A DNA stretch of 64,000 bases from contig CAOLHI010000392.1 in assembly GCA_948474755.1 (NCBI GenBank), positions 372,001-436,000 of the forward strand, in the 5' to 3' direction. A program made the translations under genes and the position numbers. Numbering within the stretch: the first letter of the stretch is position 1; every line of letters starts with the position of its first letter. Positions 24,489 through 36,619 of the stretch are shown here, in pieces. The notes beneath the pieces are model-generated. The model made no database searches. It had not been told where the DNA came from and saw only the letters and a list, made by a program, of their open reading frames with translations. Source of the stretch: Ctenosaura bakeri (Eukaryota; Chordata; Lepidosauria; Squamata; Iguanidae).

Positions 24489-26290
24489 ATGGCACCTAAA
24501 TATACTCATAAAGCTAAAAGATCCCATAAGATCCTCTATTTACAAGAAAAACTAGAACTAATCCAACAGTGAAGGCACATCTATGATGGATACTGGCTGC
24601 AAGCTAGGCATACCTTGCTCAACGGTTAGCAAAATTGTTAAGAATAAAGCCAAAGTGTTACACAAAACTAAACATCCTATGCCAGTGCACACTAAAGTTA
24701 TTAGAAAGTGGGACAGCCTGATTGCTGATATGGAAAAACTTCCAAGACCAAATTGGCTATAATATTCCTGTAAGCAGTGGCATTATCCAGGCTAAAGCTC
24801 TAAGTCCGTTTAATACAGTGAAGGCTGAAAGACAAGAGATGTCTGTGGAAGAAACACTTGAGGCTAGTAAAGGCTGGTTTTAATAGATTTAAGACAAGGC
24901 CTAATTTACATAATATAAAAGTGTAGGGAGAACAGCTAGCGCAGATTTACAGCTGCAGAAATGTATCCTGCAGAGCTTGAAAAAATTATAGAGGATAGTG
25001 GCTATACAAAGCAACAGATTTTCAATGTAGATGGAACAGCCCAATATTGGAAGCAAATGTCAGTTAGAATTTTCATTGCAAAAGAAAAGAAATCTATACC
25101 GGGATTCACACGTGCAAAAGATAGGCTAACACTGTTGCTAGGGTCTAATGCGGCTGGCAACTCCAAGTTAAAGTCTATGCTTATTCAGAGAATAGGATTC
25201 AGAGAATCCTAGGATCCTTAAAAATTATTTAAAATCTAACTTTATTACAAGAGTTATGCAGAAAAGTGTAGATGACTGCTAATTCATTTGCAACTTGCTT
25301 CTCAGATTATTTCAAGTCTATAGTTGAGGCTTATAGCTGGGAACATAAAATTCTTTTTAAGATTCTGCTGCTTGTTGATAATGCTCCAGGCCACTGTAGA
25401 GCTCTGACTGAGCCATTCAAAGAAATTCAAGTTGCCTTTATGCTTGCAAGTACAACTTCATTGGTGAAGCCAATGGATCAAGGTATGATTTCAGCAGTCA
25501 GATCGTACTATCTAAGGAGGACTTTTTGCAAAAGCCTTTGCAATATAGCTGCATTAGATGGTGATCTTTATAAGAGAGCCAAGCAAAATGAATTAAAAAC
25601 TTTCTGGAAAAGCTTCACTATTTTGGACAGCATTAAAGCAACTAAAGATGCCTGGGAAGAAGTTTGAAGGGTGTTTGGAAGAAATTTGTTCCCTCATTCA
25701 TTGACTATTTTGAAGATTTTGAGATCCAGTGGAGGAAATCACTTCAGATGTTGTTGACACAGCAAGGGAATTAGAACTGGAAGTCCAGCCTGGAGATGTT
25801 GCAGAATTGCTTTGGTTAAATGATGAAGTCCTAACTCATGAGGATCTGCTGTTGACTGAAGAAGAAAAAAGGCTGTTCAGAGAACAGGAAGCCTTGCTTG
25901 ATGATATGGCTCAGCCTAGGGTACTGATGACTAAAGAAGAAGGAATCACCAAATTAGAGGATGCAATTGCATTTTGGGAAAGGATTGATCCCAGTTTTCA
26001 AAGAAGTTCAAAAGTAAATTGAGGACTACCATACTAAATAGCCTATTACAGAAAACTTAAAAAACAGGTGCAAGACAGCAATGCAGCAAACTTCATGGCT
26101 TTCCTATTTTAAGATGCCACCTCCACAACCCTTGCCAGTTACCCCTAACCCCTCAGATTCAGAGCCATCCACTTTGATAATAACATCAACCCCTGTAAGA
26201 TCTCCATCAGAGTCCCCTTCTGCAAAAAGAATGAGATTATTTGAAGTTTCCAATGATGAGGCTCAACTATTTCTGACTTTTTTTCAATAA
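24489..26290 (+). pseudogene. Decayed pogo/Tigger-type transposase
   Basis: A TIGD1/Tigger-like DDE transposase in broken frames. The start is MAPKYTHKAKRSHKIL at 24489, followed by an HTH/CENP-B-like region with stops. Then GWF-RFKTR near 24870, and the block 24961-25212 with [13 protein letters not shown] (first catalytic Asp; the family usually has Asp-Glu after Val). Block 25272-25667 has LLVDNAPGH (second Asp) and VKPMDQGMISAVRSYYLRR (third Asp). Block 25729-26022 is the acidic C-terminal part, and 26081-26290 ends with MQQTSWLSYFK and AKRMR. All three catalytic aspartates survive, but at least four frame breaks or stops rule out activity. No matching 3' terminal repeat was found; the right end runs into a (TG)n and a SINE. 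Confidence 0.9.
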
Positions 26291-26392
26291 ATCACCAACA
26301 TTCAAATATATCTTCATTATCCACTTATGTTCATTTTACTGTACAGTACTTTTGTATATTTAAAGGTATACTTTTCTTCCTTTTATTGTACT

Positions 26393-26420
26393 TGTGTGTG
26401 TGTATATGTGTGTGTGTGTG
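26393..26420. repeat. (TG)n microsatellite
   Basis: Seen directly, interrupted once by ATA. It sits against the tail end of the following reversed SINE. Confidence 0.9.
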
Positions 26421-26426
26421 TACATT

Positions 26427-26615
26427 TGTTGTGTGCCTTCAAGTCATTCCTAACTTATGCTGACGTTACAGTGAACCTATCACAGAGTTTTCTCGGCTGA
26501 GAGTGCGTGATGTGCCCAAGGTCACCCAGAAGGTTTCCAGGGTCGAGCAGGGAATCGAACTCTGGTCTCCAGGGTCATAGTCCAACACTCAAACTACTAC
26601 ATCACACTGGCTCTC
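26427..26615 (-). mobile_element. Sauria-type tRNA-derived SINE
   Basis: On the plus strand it starts TGTTGTGTGCCTTCAAGTCA (reversed tail) and ends with the reversed head ACTACATCACACTGGCT. The reversed B box GGAATCGAACTC is well kept. Near full length. Confidence 0.93.
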
Positions 26616-26642
26616 TGTAAGTGTATACACACACACACACAG

Positions 26643-27767
26643 GAATAATATGTTGTTTTGCTTTCACATGCATTTACAAGTGACATGTAGTGCATTTCTG
26701 TTTTTCAGCAGCCAAAATGCATTTGCAAACTAAAAGACTGGGTTCTGCATTTCAATAGCTGCTGCTTTTAGACAGTATTCTGGTCCCTCACTTGTTGAAT
26801 AAGTTGTGGGGAAGAGGGGGAGAGGCCTCTATAAGATATGGATAGCCTGAGATGTAGTTTGATGACTGTGTTTTATTTTCTTTCCTTACTTTAATGCCAC
26901 TCAGTGAAAGTGGCATTAATTTTACAGATTGTTGTTCTCTAATGAAGTCTGTTTGGAATAATAAAATGTTCTCAATGGAAAAAGCTGCCTTTAAAACATG
27001 CTAGGATTACATAAAAAAAACCCCAAATGTTTCATATGGGAAGTACATATGTTATCAAATAATGTGAAAGAAGGCAGACATTCCTATACTGTCTTTCAAG
27101 GAATTTCTAAGAATTATTCTTAGGAATCTGAGTTGTCTTGGTTATTGTGACTGTGTAACCAATGTGTGGCCATAAACTTTAATGAAAGAACTATAAACTG
27201 CTTGACAGTTAGCTATCTTCCTGTAGAATTTGGGAAGCCAATACTCTCTTGCTAACAGGGAGGGGGATTGAACCAAGTTTTACCATTTGGATTTAGAGCA
27301 GGTATGGGAATCATATGGCCCATGGGCCATATGAGGTCCTTTGGGAGCACACATGGCACTTGGGAGGGTCTCTTGCTATCCACACTGAAATCCTGGAGTC
27401 CCTCCATTTTTATTTCTTATAAGCTTTATTCCAGGACCAACTCCCCCTTTAAACATTAACAATAAACCTTTTGCAGGGTCTTTATGAGCTGTTTCCATCT
27501 CAAAACAACGAATACACACCAAAAATGCAAAAATGGATAAAACAACAAATAATAAATGTTGTAAACGTCAAGAAAAAGAGGAACCTTCTACTACATGTGT
27601 CGGCATTATAACCAAGTGAAAAAATGGGAACAGAATCCACATGGTGATGACGAAAATCCTAAATATGAAGTTTCCAATGAAATCATAAATGTACTTATTA
27701 AATATGTTGCATGTTATAGATGCCCAAATTGTAAAGCAACACAGCAAAATTCCACTTTATATGATAA
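26643..27767. other. Non-coding stretch with a short hairpin
   Basis: No gene is supported. A perfect 11-bp stem (TTAATGCCACT at 26891, AGTGGCATTAA at 26909, 7-nt loop) is visible. A possible hAT-like terminus (CAGGTATGGGAATC) lies near 27299. The end of the stretch may hold earlier parts of the L1 that follows. Confidence 0.45.
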
Positions 27768-28250
27768 GATCTGCAGGAATCATTTATGCCCCAGATTGGA
27801 AAGCTAATACATTACTAACAGAAGAAGAGTGACTGTCAAAATTGTCCAATTTATAGAAGATGGATAAATTGAGAACATTGTTAAGTGAAAGAACTGACAA
27901 AACATTAAACAATTTGAGGAAAGATTGGGAATATCTGATGAACTATCTGAAAAAAAGGGGAAATATATCTGCAGCAAGCATAGAAGGAATATAAGAACAA
28001 CTAACAACAGAAAATAGTCTCCTTATGTACAATAAGGGTCAAGTTAACAACTGGAAAATGTGTACAAGGTAAACTTTTTTTGCTGTTCTAAATTGATTTT
28101 GAATTCAATATAATGTATTATAACTTTTTTCTTTATGTAATTCCTTTTCTTTATTAAGGTAAAGAAGATTGTACTATTCCTTATTCTGATATACATATAA
28201 AAGTTTGATCTTATAATATAATGAAAACCATGAATAACAACAACAACAAT
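27768..28250 (+). mobile_element. L1 LINE fragment: end of ORF2 and 3' UTR
   Basis: Translation with one stop gives AGIIYAPDWKANTLLTEEE and then MDKLRTLLSERTDKTLNNLR followed by KDWEYLMNYLKK, the C-terminal end of an L1 ORF2. The 3' part is AT-rich and ends in (AAC)n near 28235-28250. It is 5' truncated, as usual for L1. Confidence 0.75.
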
Positions 28251-30468
28251 CAATATATGCCAAAACAAGTTGCCTAGTTGCCTAAGATGGAGGCTATGAC
28301 GGTGCCTTGCAGCCCTCCAGGGCTCCAGAAAACCCAAAAAACTGAGCAGAGTGGTCCTCCAGGCTCTGAAGCATGTCTACCCCTTATTCAAAGCGTACAT
28401 GGAGCTTGCCAGCCATAAAGATCCTGCCAAGCTTCCTGATTCAGCCCCTGAGTTTTCCTTCCAAATTCTGCTCACTCATCTAAACCTTTATTGGCTTCAC
28501 AGCCTGTATTCCTACTCGTTCTTCTGTGTCCCAATAGGGTGTGCAGTATGGGGCCATGGAGGGAGGAGACAGGAGAGAAAGTCCTCTCCTATCGATATTG
28601 TTGCACATCTGATCTGTGGAAAACACCTTGGATGTAAGGAATATAAGAAGTGACAAACAAATCCTCCTACCAAATTTCCCACAGAGGGAAAAAAATCATG
28701 TCAGAATGAAGCACAGAAGCCAAGTGAGCTGCTCATGGCAGAAGACAGATGTCTTTTCCTCTGTAGGCAGGCAGCTTCTAAATTTTAGAAAGAGGCAGGG
28801 AGAAAAGACAAAGTTTTAGCAGGAGTTAAACTAGGCTGCCTTGGAACTGGCTGAAAGAGTATGTTCTCTGAGTATGCGAGCAGGATCAGTAGCTAAGATA
28901 CTTGCTCCAAAGCTTCTTTGTGTTTCCTGTTTTCTACTTGTAACTTTGTAAATAAATTAGAGGGTACAAAGACACAAATCTCCAATGCTCCTTTTTTCCT
29001 CCAAAGGAAACTAAACCCTGTGGCACTGCCCTGCTCTTATCACTACTGGGGGTGGGGGGAAGTGGGACATATGTACTGTAGTGTTAGCTTGTACAGATGC
29101 GGAAACACTGGTTCCTCTTGTGAAGACAAGAGAAAGGTAAGATTAATTGTAATTGGGATGGCAGCTTTGTTCTCAGGGACATGAAACTAAACTGGTAAAT
29201 CAAAGGGAAAGATACTCTGACAATTGAAACAGAGAGCTCTGGTGATCTCTGTGCAGTGTTGCAGCTTTCAGTTTCATGCTGAAGGCTTTGATACATGCCT
29301 CCACTTGCTTTTTAAAAATTTCAGAACAGGTCTGTGAGTGATCGGCAACCAGTCATCGGAGAATCCACATAACAGGAAGTTTAGAAAAGTGTGGACTGCA
29401 ACAAGAACTAAAGGAGTCTCTTCTTTTTTAAGAAAATGGGGTCCTTTGTGCTTCTGACAGCTTCAGTAAGGGAAGGGGGAGCCTTCCTGAAGTGTTTTCT
29501 ATTGTTTGGGATGATGTATGGAGCCCAAAAACACAGCTTCACATTTGTTAGACAGTGGTGAAATGATCAAAAACTTGTTTTGACTGGTAAACTGAGCAAG
29601 CGTCAAAAGGAAGTTACAAGGCAAACACTTCAGCAACACCAAGGTCTCACTTTTATAATGTCAGAGAGAGAGAAAGAATGAGAGAAAGAGAGAGGGAGAA
29701 AGTTTGGCACAGAACAATCTGTGAAAGAATATTTGTTCATCATTTTCAAATAAGTCTTAATTTATGAATTCAGAACCTTGTAAGACCTTTTTTTTTTTCA
29801 TAGAATGGTAAAATATTGTTCAGGTCTCCAGAAATAATACAGTGGACCAGGTCTGACAGTATGTGTACCCTCAAGAGGACTGTGTTGGAATGATTTCTAT
29901 GAATCAATACTTTCAATGGGAGTTAGTTTGGAATTCCTTTTTGTATTTACTTAAATAAATAATTTATAAACCATGCTTCCCACTTGTGGATACCTGTATA
30001 GTATACAAGAAGTTTGGCTGTAAATTAGGAATGGGAAGCTTGCCTTCTGCCAGATGTTGCTAGACTCCAGCTCCCATCAGCCCTGGACAATATGGCTAAC
30101 AGCCAGGGACTTGGCTGGCATTATGTTTCCAAGTGCGATTCAGGTGTTCTTTATTATCTATTATCTTAAAGTTGTTAATAGCCAGGTGGCAAGCTGCTTA
30201 CAAAAGTGTCTCCTCTCAAGTGAATATGCCCATATTTGAGGAACAGCTAATGTTGCTATCTTGCACACATCATTGTCTCCTGAAATGCCTTTGGTGGCAA
30301 TGCATAAGGAGGCCTTGGAAACTTACTTTGCTGGGATATAACTCCTTGAATCTTCCTGCCAGTAGGAGATTCTTATAATCTGGGAGTCTAGCTGGTGAAC
30401 TCTTGGACCATTTCCACACAACATCGCTATCTGCAACAGCAGTGGGTTGTTTCAAGTTCTATGTATTG
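28251..30468. other. Non-coding stretch
   Basis: No gene is supported. It includes a purine-rich (GA)n-like run at 29662-29702, T-runs near 29790, and a partial hAT-MITE-like fragment at about 30030-30130. Confidence 0.45.
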
Positions 30469-30865
30469 ATGTGCAAGCTGACAGAAAGAAAATCAACTCA
30501 TTGGAAATGTGGTACTAGAAAAGGTTCTACAGATACCAAGGAGTGCTCAAAAGCAAATGAATGGGTTCTAAAGCAAATCAGGTCTAAACCCTCACTAGGA
30601 GCCAAGATGACTAGACTGAGACTGAGACTGTTATACTTTTGACTTGTAATGAAATAATGTGAATTATTGGAAAAGTTGATAATGCTTGGTAAAGTGGAAA
30701 GCAGTAAGAAAAGAGGAAGACAGCTGGATTGATTCAATCCAAGAAGCCACAACTCCAAGTTTGCAAAATTTGAGCAGGGCTGTCAATGACCAGAATTCTT
30801 AGAGGTGGCTTATCATGGAGTTACCATAAGCTGAAGTTGACTTGACAGCAAATTATGAAGCACAT
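30469..30865 (+). mobile_element. Bov-B/RTE LINE 3' fragment
   Basis: It opens with CTGACAGAAAGAAAATCAAC and CATTGGAAATGTGG, the same RTE C-terminal region as 16755. It continues through CTTGGTAAAGTGGAAAGCAG, GCTGGATTGATTCAATCCAA and GAGCAGGGCTGTCAATGAC to GTTGACTTGACAGCA. Collinear with the fragment at 16725-17540 but without MITE insertions. Several stops. Confidence 0.85.
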
Positions 30866-31115
30866 AAATGTTGTATAAATAGATTTTAAAAACTAGAATG
30901 GATTCACTACCATTGCCAATATATTTGGAAAGCACTAGGTTTGTAGAGGCTGAACTAGTATACAGTGAAGTGCCTGTTATAGCTATTTTGGAAGAATAAT
31001 CATTGCAGTTAAGACTAGTTCAGTAGCTGGTCTCATTTATTTTAATACAACGTTGAGGTTCTCCAGTACAAAGTACAGGATCCCAAATTGTACTCCAATG
31101 AATCCACTGATTGTT

Positions 31116-31523
31116 TTTTTTTTAAGGATTCTTTTTATTATTAACAATATAGAAACATACAGTAGATAAACAAGAAAAGAAAAAGAAAAGAATGAATAAT
31201 CTTTACAAAACCTCTAAACAAACACAACAAAAACAGGAAAACAAGAGTTAACAACAAATAAAATGTATGTTACAATACAATAAACTAAATACATTAATAT
31301 ATAAAGAAAAAAAACTTCCTCCCTTAATGAGGTAACAGCCTTATCAATTACCACACAAATGAAAATGAATAACATAATTTTTACCTCCCCAGAAAAATAG
31401 TAATAACATTTAGGTAAAATTTGCAATGTTTAATCTTGTAAATAGTAAGAATGATATTACATACAGGAAACCCTCTAAGGGCTATTGTTAATTGTTACCC
31501 CTCCTCCTCTTTTTAGTTCTAGC
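31116..31523 (-). mobile_element. 5'-truncated L1-type insertion with perfect 16-bp target duplication
   Basis: Flanked by the exact duplication GAATCCACTGATTGTT (31100-31115 and 31524-31539). The plus strand begins with a T-run, the reversed poly(A) tail, and ends in a pyrimidine-rich block, the reversed purine tract seen in L1 3' UTRs. No ORF2 coding sequence is included. The perfect duplication suggests a fairly recent insertion. Confidence 0.88.
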
Positions 31524-31539
31524 GAATCCACTGATTGTT

Positions 31540-32151
31540 AGTGTCAAGGGTGGGGAGGATCACGGTGACAGAAGAACCTCCATTTGAGAAAGACCAAGGC
31601 CATAGTTGGTTCCATCCATTCAACAAACTGGAGAAAAGTTAAACAATAAGTACAACGTATGTAATTTGAAGCTGCAGCGCTTTGACACTCTGCCTCATAG
31701 CTGTACTTTGTACTTACACATCACACAGGGAAATCACTTCTAAATGTGTCCACATAGCATAGGCAGTGTTAAGATCTACCTCTCCATCTAATTTGTTATT
31801 TATGAAACATAGAAGCACGGCGAATCCAGGAGCAATAAATAAATGTAATGCTAATACGAGAGAATGCTTACAGGGCAGCTTTGAGTCAGCACGGTACGCC
31901 AGAGCTCTGTGAAAAGGGGAACCAGGTTGCTATGGGCCATCTTAGCCTATAATGTAAAGCTGTCATCTGCCATGTTAATACAGTGGGCTAGGATGTGGCT
32001 GCAACTTTCACAGCAGCACCAAGTGAAGAAATGCTCTGGCAAACTCCTGACCAAACGAAGGGAAATTTTTAAAAAAGCAGTCATAATTAGTACATGTTGC
32101 TACTGCAGCCTTGATGACAAGATTGTACAGAATTAAAAGATCTTTTTACAC

Positions 32152-32187
<36 letters not shown>

Positions 32188-33937
32188 AGAGATACATACA
32201 GACAGGAGATCAGTGGCTTAAGACTGGGAAGGTAGGAAATGTACTGTAGGCTGTAATAATTGCTGGCTGCCCTGGGAAAAGGCATCAAGGCCAGAGTAGT
32301 CACGGTTCCATGCAAGCACATCCTCTAATTATTGAAAAACCTGTGTAGAGTCTCAATGTTAATCAGTCTCTGAGAGACTTGAGCCGTGATGTGGTTAGTG
32401 CAGATTTATGGCATTTTTCTTTTCAGGTTATTAAAACTGATATTTCACAAGGAAGGATCTTTCGCCAGACAACTGTAAAAATGCAAAGTTTCACTCATAA
32501 AAGAAAACTGCAGGATTATTCTGAGATGATTCCACTGAGAAACCAAACAAGGAAGATAAAACACATCAAAGGCAGAAGGTGGGGTGGGGTGAGGAGGTGG
32601 GGAGGAAGAATGAAAAGAGAGAAAAAAATTAATGCAAGACTCAACAGTTGGCCTATAGATTTAAGAGGTTACAGCATAATTAATTTCAACACTTGTTGCA
32701 ATTACAGAAATAAACACAGCATTCATGAACACAGCATGATTTATGCATAATTGTTAACAGAAACAAATTGAAACATTTCTGTGAACTTACAACTGGGGTG
32801 AGTTGCACTGTTTAAGAAGTCACATTATTTTCTTTTTAAAGATGGATTTTGAAAGTTATGTTGCACGGCCCTACTTCGCCAGTCTTGCTAATCTTATGCT
32901 TATGTGCATGTTAATTCAGTAAACTGGATGGATGCATAATTATAGCCAAAGACTGATTATTTCTTTATTGGATGAATAGCTCAACCTGATTGGTTGATGT
33001 TTCATTAAGCGCAAACCATGAGTCTCCTGATAGCTAGGAAACTCTCTTGAGCACTTGGAATGGACCGTCTATCTGAACTTTGAGAAGGTGACAGCTCACT
33101 GGGTGAGGGAAAAAGAAGAGAGCAAAGGCAGAAGATTTGGGATCTTAATGTTAGGGGGGAAAAGACAAGGTAGAGAGAACTGAGAATTCCTAGTAGAGGT
33201 TAATGTTAATTGGGGCGAGGGGAAACAACCTAAGGGGAAGGAGGATGGCACAGACTTCTTTTTGAAATCCGATGCAGACTATGCTGTTTGCTTAAAGGAA
33301 TTTCTTTGACTTTGCTCTGCTGGGCTTGTATAATTCAAGCAACTATTACAAAGACTCTAGTCTTCTTTCATTTGCAAGAAACTAAAAGCACAATCTTGTA
33401 ATGTCTACTGTGAACAAAGATCACTGAGTTTAATGGGAATTACTCACAGGTAAATGGGTATATGATTTCATCAGTAAGTGAGAGCTTCTTTCTGCTCCAG
33501 AAATTGGGGGTGGGCACATAGTAATAATCTCTACAAAAACAGAGTGTGATGACTGTTATGTGTATTTGTGTATGGAGGGAGAGGGCACAATAACTTAGTT
33601 ATGTGCATAAAGAGATATAAAGGAACCCTGTAGCCCCCAACTTGAGACTAAGGAAAAGAATTTTCAAGCATAGGCTTTCATGATCCATCTAGTGAATTGG
33701 ACTGGAGTCCAAAAGAAGGTTATGCAAGAAAATTCTTTTCTCACAAAGGTGCCATGGGATTCCTTAATATTTGTTTATGCTGAAACAGATTAACACAACA
33801 ACATGTACTTAGCAATGTGCAAAACTTCCTATAGCATAGAGAGCAAGGACAGTTAACTGGCTGCCATTACAAAGTCAATAGTACATCCAGGAGATTCTAG
33901 AACACAGTCATTGCTATATCCCACCCCCTCGTGACTC
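31540..33937. other. Mostly unique non-coding stretch, candidate conserved elements
   Basis: No gene is supported. It holds a (CA)n at 32154-32184. The part 32640-33060 is free of recognisable repeats and dense in homeodomain- and POU-like AT motifs (TTTATGCATAATTGTTAA, GGATGCATAATTATAG, GATTGGTTGATG), as seen in vertebrate conserved non-coding elements. A short reptilian repeat may lie near 33389-33475. Confidence 0.4.
32154..32184. repeat. (CA)n microsatellite
   Basis: About fifteen dinucleotide units, followed by a short (GA)n. Confidence 0.95.
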
Positions 33938-33940
33938 CTA

Positions 33941-34142
33941 GGGTCTTTCCACACTATACTGTTATAGTGCTATTATCCCACTTACAACATCCTGTGAAAT
34001 TCTGGGGTTTGTAGTTTACTGAAGCCAAAGAGTTCTCTGGCTGAGAATTCTAAATGCCCCTCCCTAAACTGCAAACTCCAGGATTCCCTAGGATGTTGAA
34101 AGTGGAATAATAGCAATATAACAGTATAGTGCAGAAATGGCC
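33941..34142. mobile_element. Palindromic MITE, copy 7
   Basis: 202 bp, long-centre subfamily, with termini GGGTCTTTCCACAC and GCAGAAATGGCC and a perfect target duplication CTA (33938-33940, 34143-34145). Confidence 0.93.
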
Positions 34143-34365
34143 CTAAAGTATCTCATCCTCAGTTATGGGGAATAAGGCTGATGGAACTTTCAGTGCAATA
34201 ACATAGAGAGGGTCACATTTTACTCATCCCTTGTACAACAAAGGATTAAATAGCCGCTATATGCAATCTGCTTGTGTTACCTTTTTTAGGAGGAACTAGG
34301 AACTATTTAATGTGAAGATCCACTTCCTCTGGATTGGGAAAGGGGAGGCCTTACAAACTAATGTA

Positions 34366-34931
34366 GGCCCTTTCCACATGAGGCTGGTGAATCGGTTCGT
34401 GCTGTTTCTTACCAGATTTTCTGGGCTCGAAACAAGGCGGACTTTCCCTCATTTCCTTCTGCACAACTACTGCATATGTTCCATTCTGACTCGGAGGAGT
34501 GTTAGTTCATGAATCCACACTGCCTCTGCCATGGCCACTCCCGCTACTCCCCTCACCCTGCCCCATTAGCTGTGATTGGCCCTTCTTTTTTTTTTGCATG
34601 ATTTAGTACGTCATTGCATACGTGTGTACGTGCGTAAGTCCCTGGCCCCTCCCATGAGCCCTCCCCTGACCACCAATTAGCATTGGTGTGAATGTACGTG
34701 TCTGCACCACTGTGAAAGTACAAATCGAATCGGATCGATCTGGAAAACTGGAAAACTGATTTCTTCTGGTTTTCAAATAGCGCACTTTACCACCACATGG
34801 GGGGGGGGCATTTCGTTGGAATTACATGTGGAACAAAGGTAAATAAACCAAACCTAATCCGCTCCAACATGCAGAAGACCTCCGTGGCAAGACACATTGG
34901 CCCGCCTTAATAACTGCATGCGGAAAGGGCC
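34366..34931. mobile_element. 566-bp non-autonomous DNA element with related termini
   Basis: GGCCCTTTCCACATG at the left is answered by CATGCGGAAAGGGCC at the right, a 15-bp inverted repeat with one mismatch. The terminus resembles that of the palindromic MITEs (GGCCATTTCCGCAC). The interior is unrelated to the MITE core, has no coding capacity, and contains several short inverted motifs and a G-run at 34800-34808. No convincing target duplication was found, so the exact ends are uncertain by a base or two. Confidence 0.65.
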
Positions 34932-34970
34932 TGAAACTCCACAAAGTGCTTGAAAAGTACTGATTTTGTG

Positions 34971-35169
34971 GGCCTTTCTGCTCTACATTGTTATAGTGCT
35001 ACTATTCCACTTTCAACATCCTATAGAATCCTAGTTTGAAGTTTAGGGAAGTGCCTTTAGAATTCTCAGCCAGAGAGCCCTTTGGCTGCAGTAAAGACAA
35101 ACCCCAGAATTCCACAGGATGATGAAAGTGGAATAATGGTACTATAACAGTGTAGTGCAGAAAGGCCCC
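34971..35169. mobile_element. Palindromic MITE, copy 8
   Basis: The left end GGCCTTTCTGCTCTAC and the right end GTGCAGAAAGGCC are mirrored. Flanked by GTG (34968-34970, 35170-35172), with two extra C at the right end. It starts 39 bp after the 566-bp element. Confidence 0.88.
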
Positions 35170-35172
35170 GTG

Positions 35173-36619
35173 GGACACTGAGATAGTCTAACACAACTGT
35201 CCTTTCCTCAACAGGTTTTTCAGTGTAAGGCACCCAAGTCAGCTGTTTGGAGTAAAAATCCATCAACATTCTTTTGTCATAAAAAATAAAGAAAAATAGG
35301 CTCTAACTAACATGATTACTGTAGGTGAATTATATTTGTAAACGTATTTAGCACAGAATGACAGATCTGAACAATCCATATTGTTATTGTTGTTGTCAAT
35401 TTTATACTTCCCAATATTTTCAGAAATTAAAAAGAGAAAGCTGAGCAGAGAATATTCCCCCCACCACAGTTTTGAATCTGAAAGTCTTGCCTCCAAAGGA
35501 TTGTAGAGGATTATAGGATAAAGGATATATGCTCTGACTCAAGTACACTGTCCTTTTCTGAGCTCAGTCACAGAAGATAAAAGTCAACAGTGCTGTTCTG
35601 TGTATGTCTATGGTTTGTCACGATGCTCCTTCACAGTATTACAATGTATATACACAGTTTTGTCAACTCCAGCATTTCAATTATTTTTATTTTGTTTTAG
35701 ATTTTCATTATGTGATAATTTAGATGTGGTTGTTGATGCTTTTTCAGTTTGTGTTATGAATTCTGAATAATCCCCAGAGTTTTAAATCTCGTTTTAAAGT
35801 CTGTCCCTTGTTTTTACCAGTTGTCATCTATTGTGCCTGAGTATTTCACTCTTGGGTATTTCAATTATATATGAATGCAAGAACTTCACAGCAGTGAGTT
35901 TTCATTTGCTATCTAAATATCTTTGTACATGAATGGAGCAACCTACATTTAATTTCAGAAGAGCAAGTGTTAAGTCCTTAGTATTCAGGGTGTTCTTAAT
36001 GTCTATGCCTCTGGTTTGCTTGCTTATATTTGATAATTGTTGTCTTATCGGTCCTTGCTGTGTTCTTCAGAAACAAAATTTAAAAAACATTATGTAAAAG
36101 ACTTCCTCACACACTCTCACACACCACCACCTCTCTCACCACATGTTTAGCAGCAGTGGTCAATCTGAATTTTTGAGTGATTCTAGGTAGATGATGTAGA
36201 TACTACACACAGTACTAACCCGTTTATAAAAGCAAGTCCCATATGGATTTCCACATGTATGAGATTGCCCAACAATCACTCTGCAGTAGGAAAATAATGC
36301 ATTAATTATCTTGATGTTCCAGGGAGTTGAAAAGATAAATGGAGAAGACTATATGCCACTACAAAACTCAGTGCCTGATCTGTAATATGATCCTTGGCTA
36401 GAATCCTTCAAACATTTAGCTGAGAATCTGCTACAATGGCATCCTGAGAAAAAAAGGGAAGAAAAGATGGCTATATAAATCAATAATAAACACACAAAAA
36501 AAATGCAGTTCTTCTGGACTTAAGAACTGGTGACCAGATTGCCACCACCTCCTCCTCCTCCTCCTTTTTCTCCTTGTATTTGTAAGTGATTTTTCTGCCC
36601 ACAAAGACTCTCAAAATCA
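35173..36619. other. Non-coding stretch
   Basis: No gene and no classified repeat is seen apart from short runs such as (CTC)n near 36548-36566. Confidence 0.45.

Noticed and set aside
30405..30440. GGACCATTTCCACACAACATC as a further palindromic MITE
   Set aside because: There is no family core or mirrored right arm; probably a chance match to the terminus.
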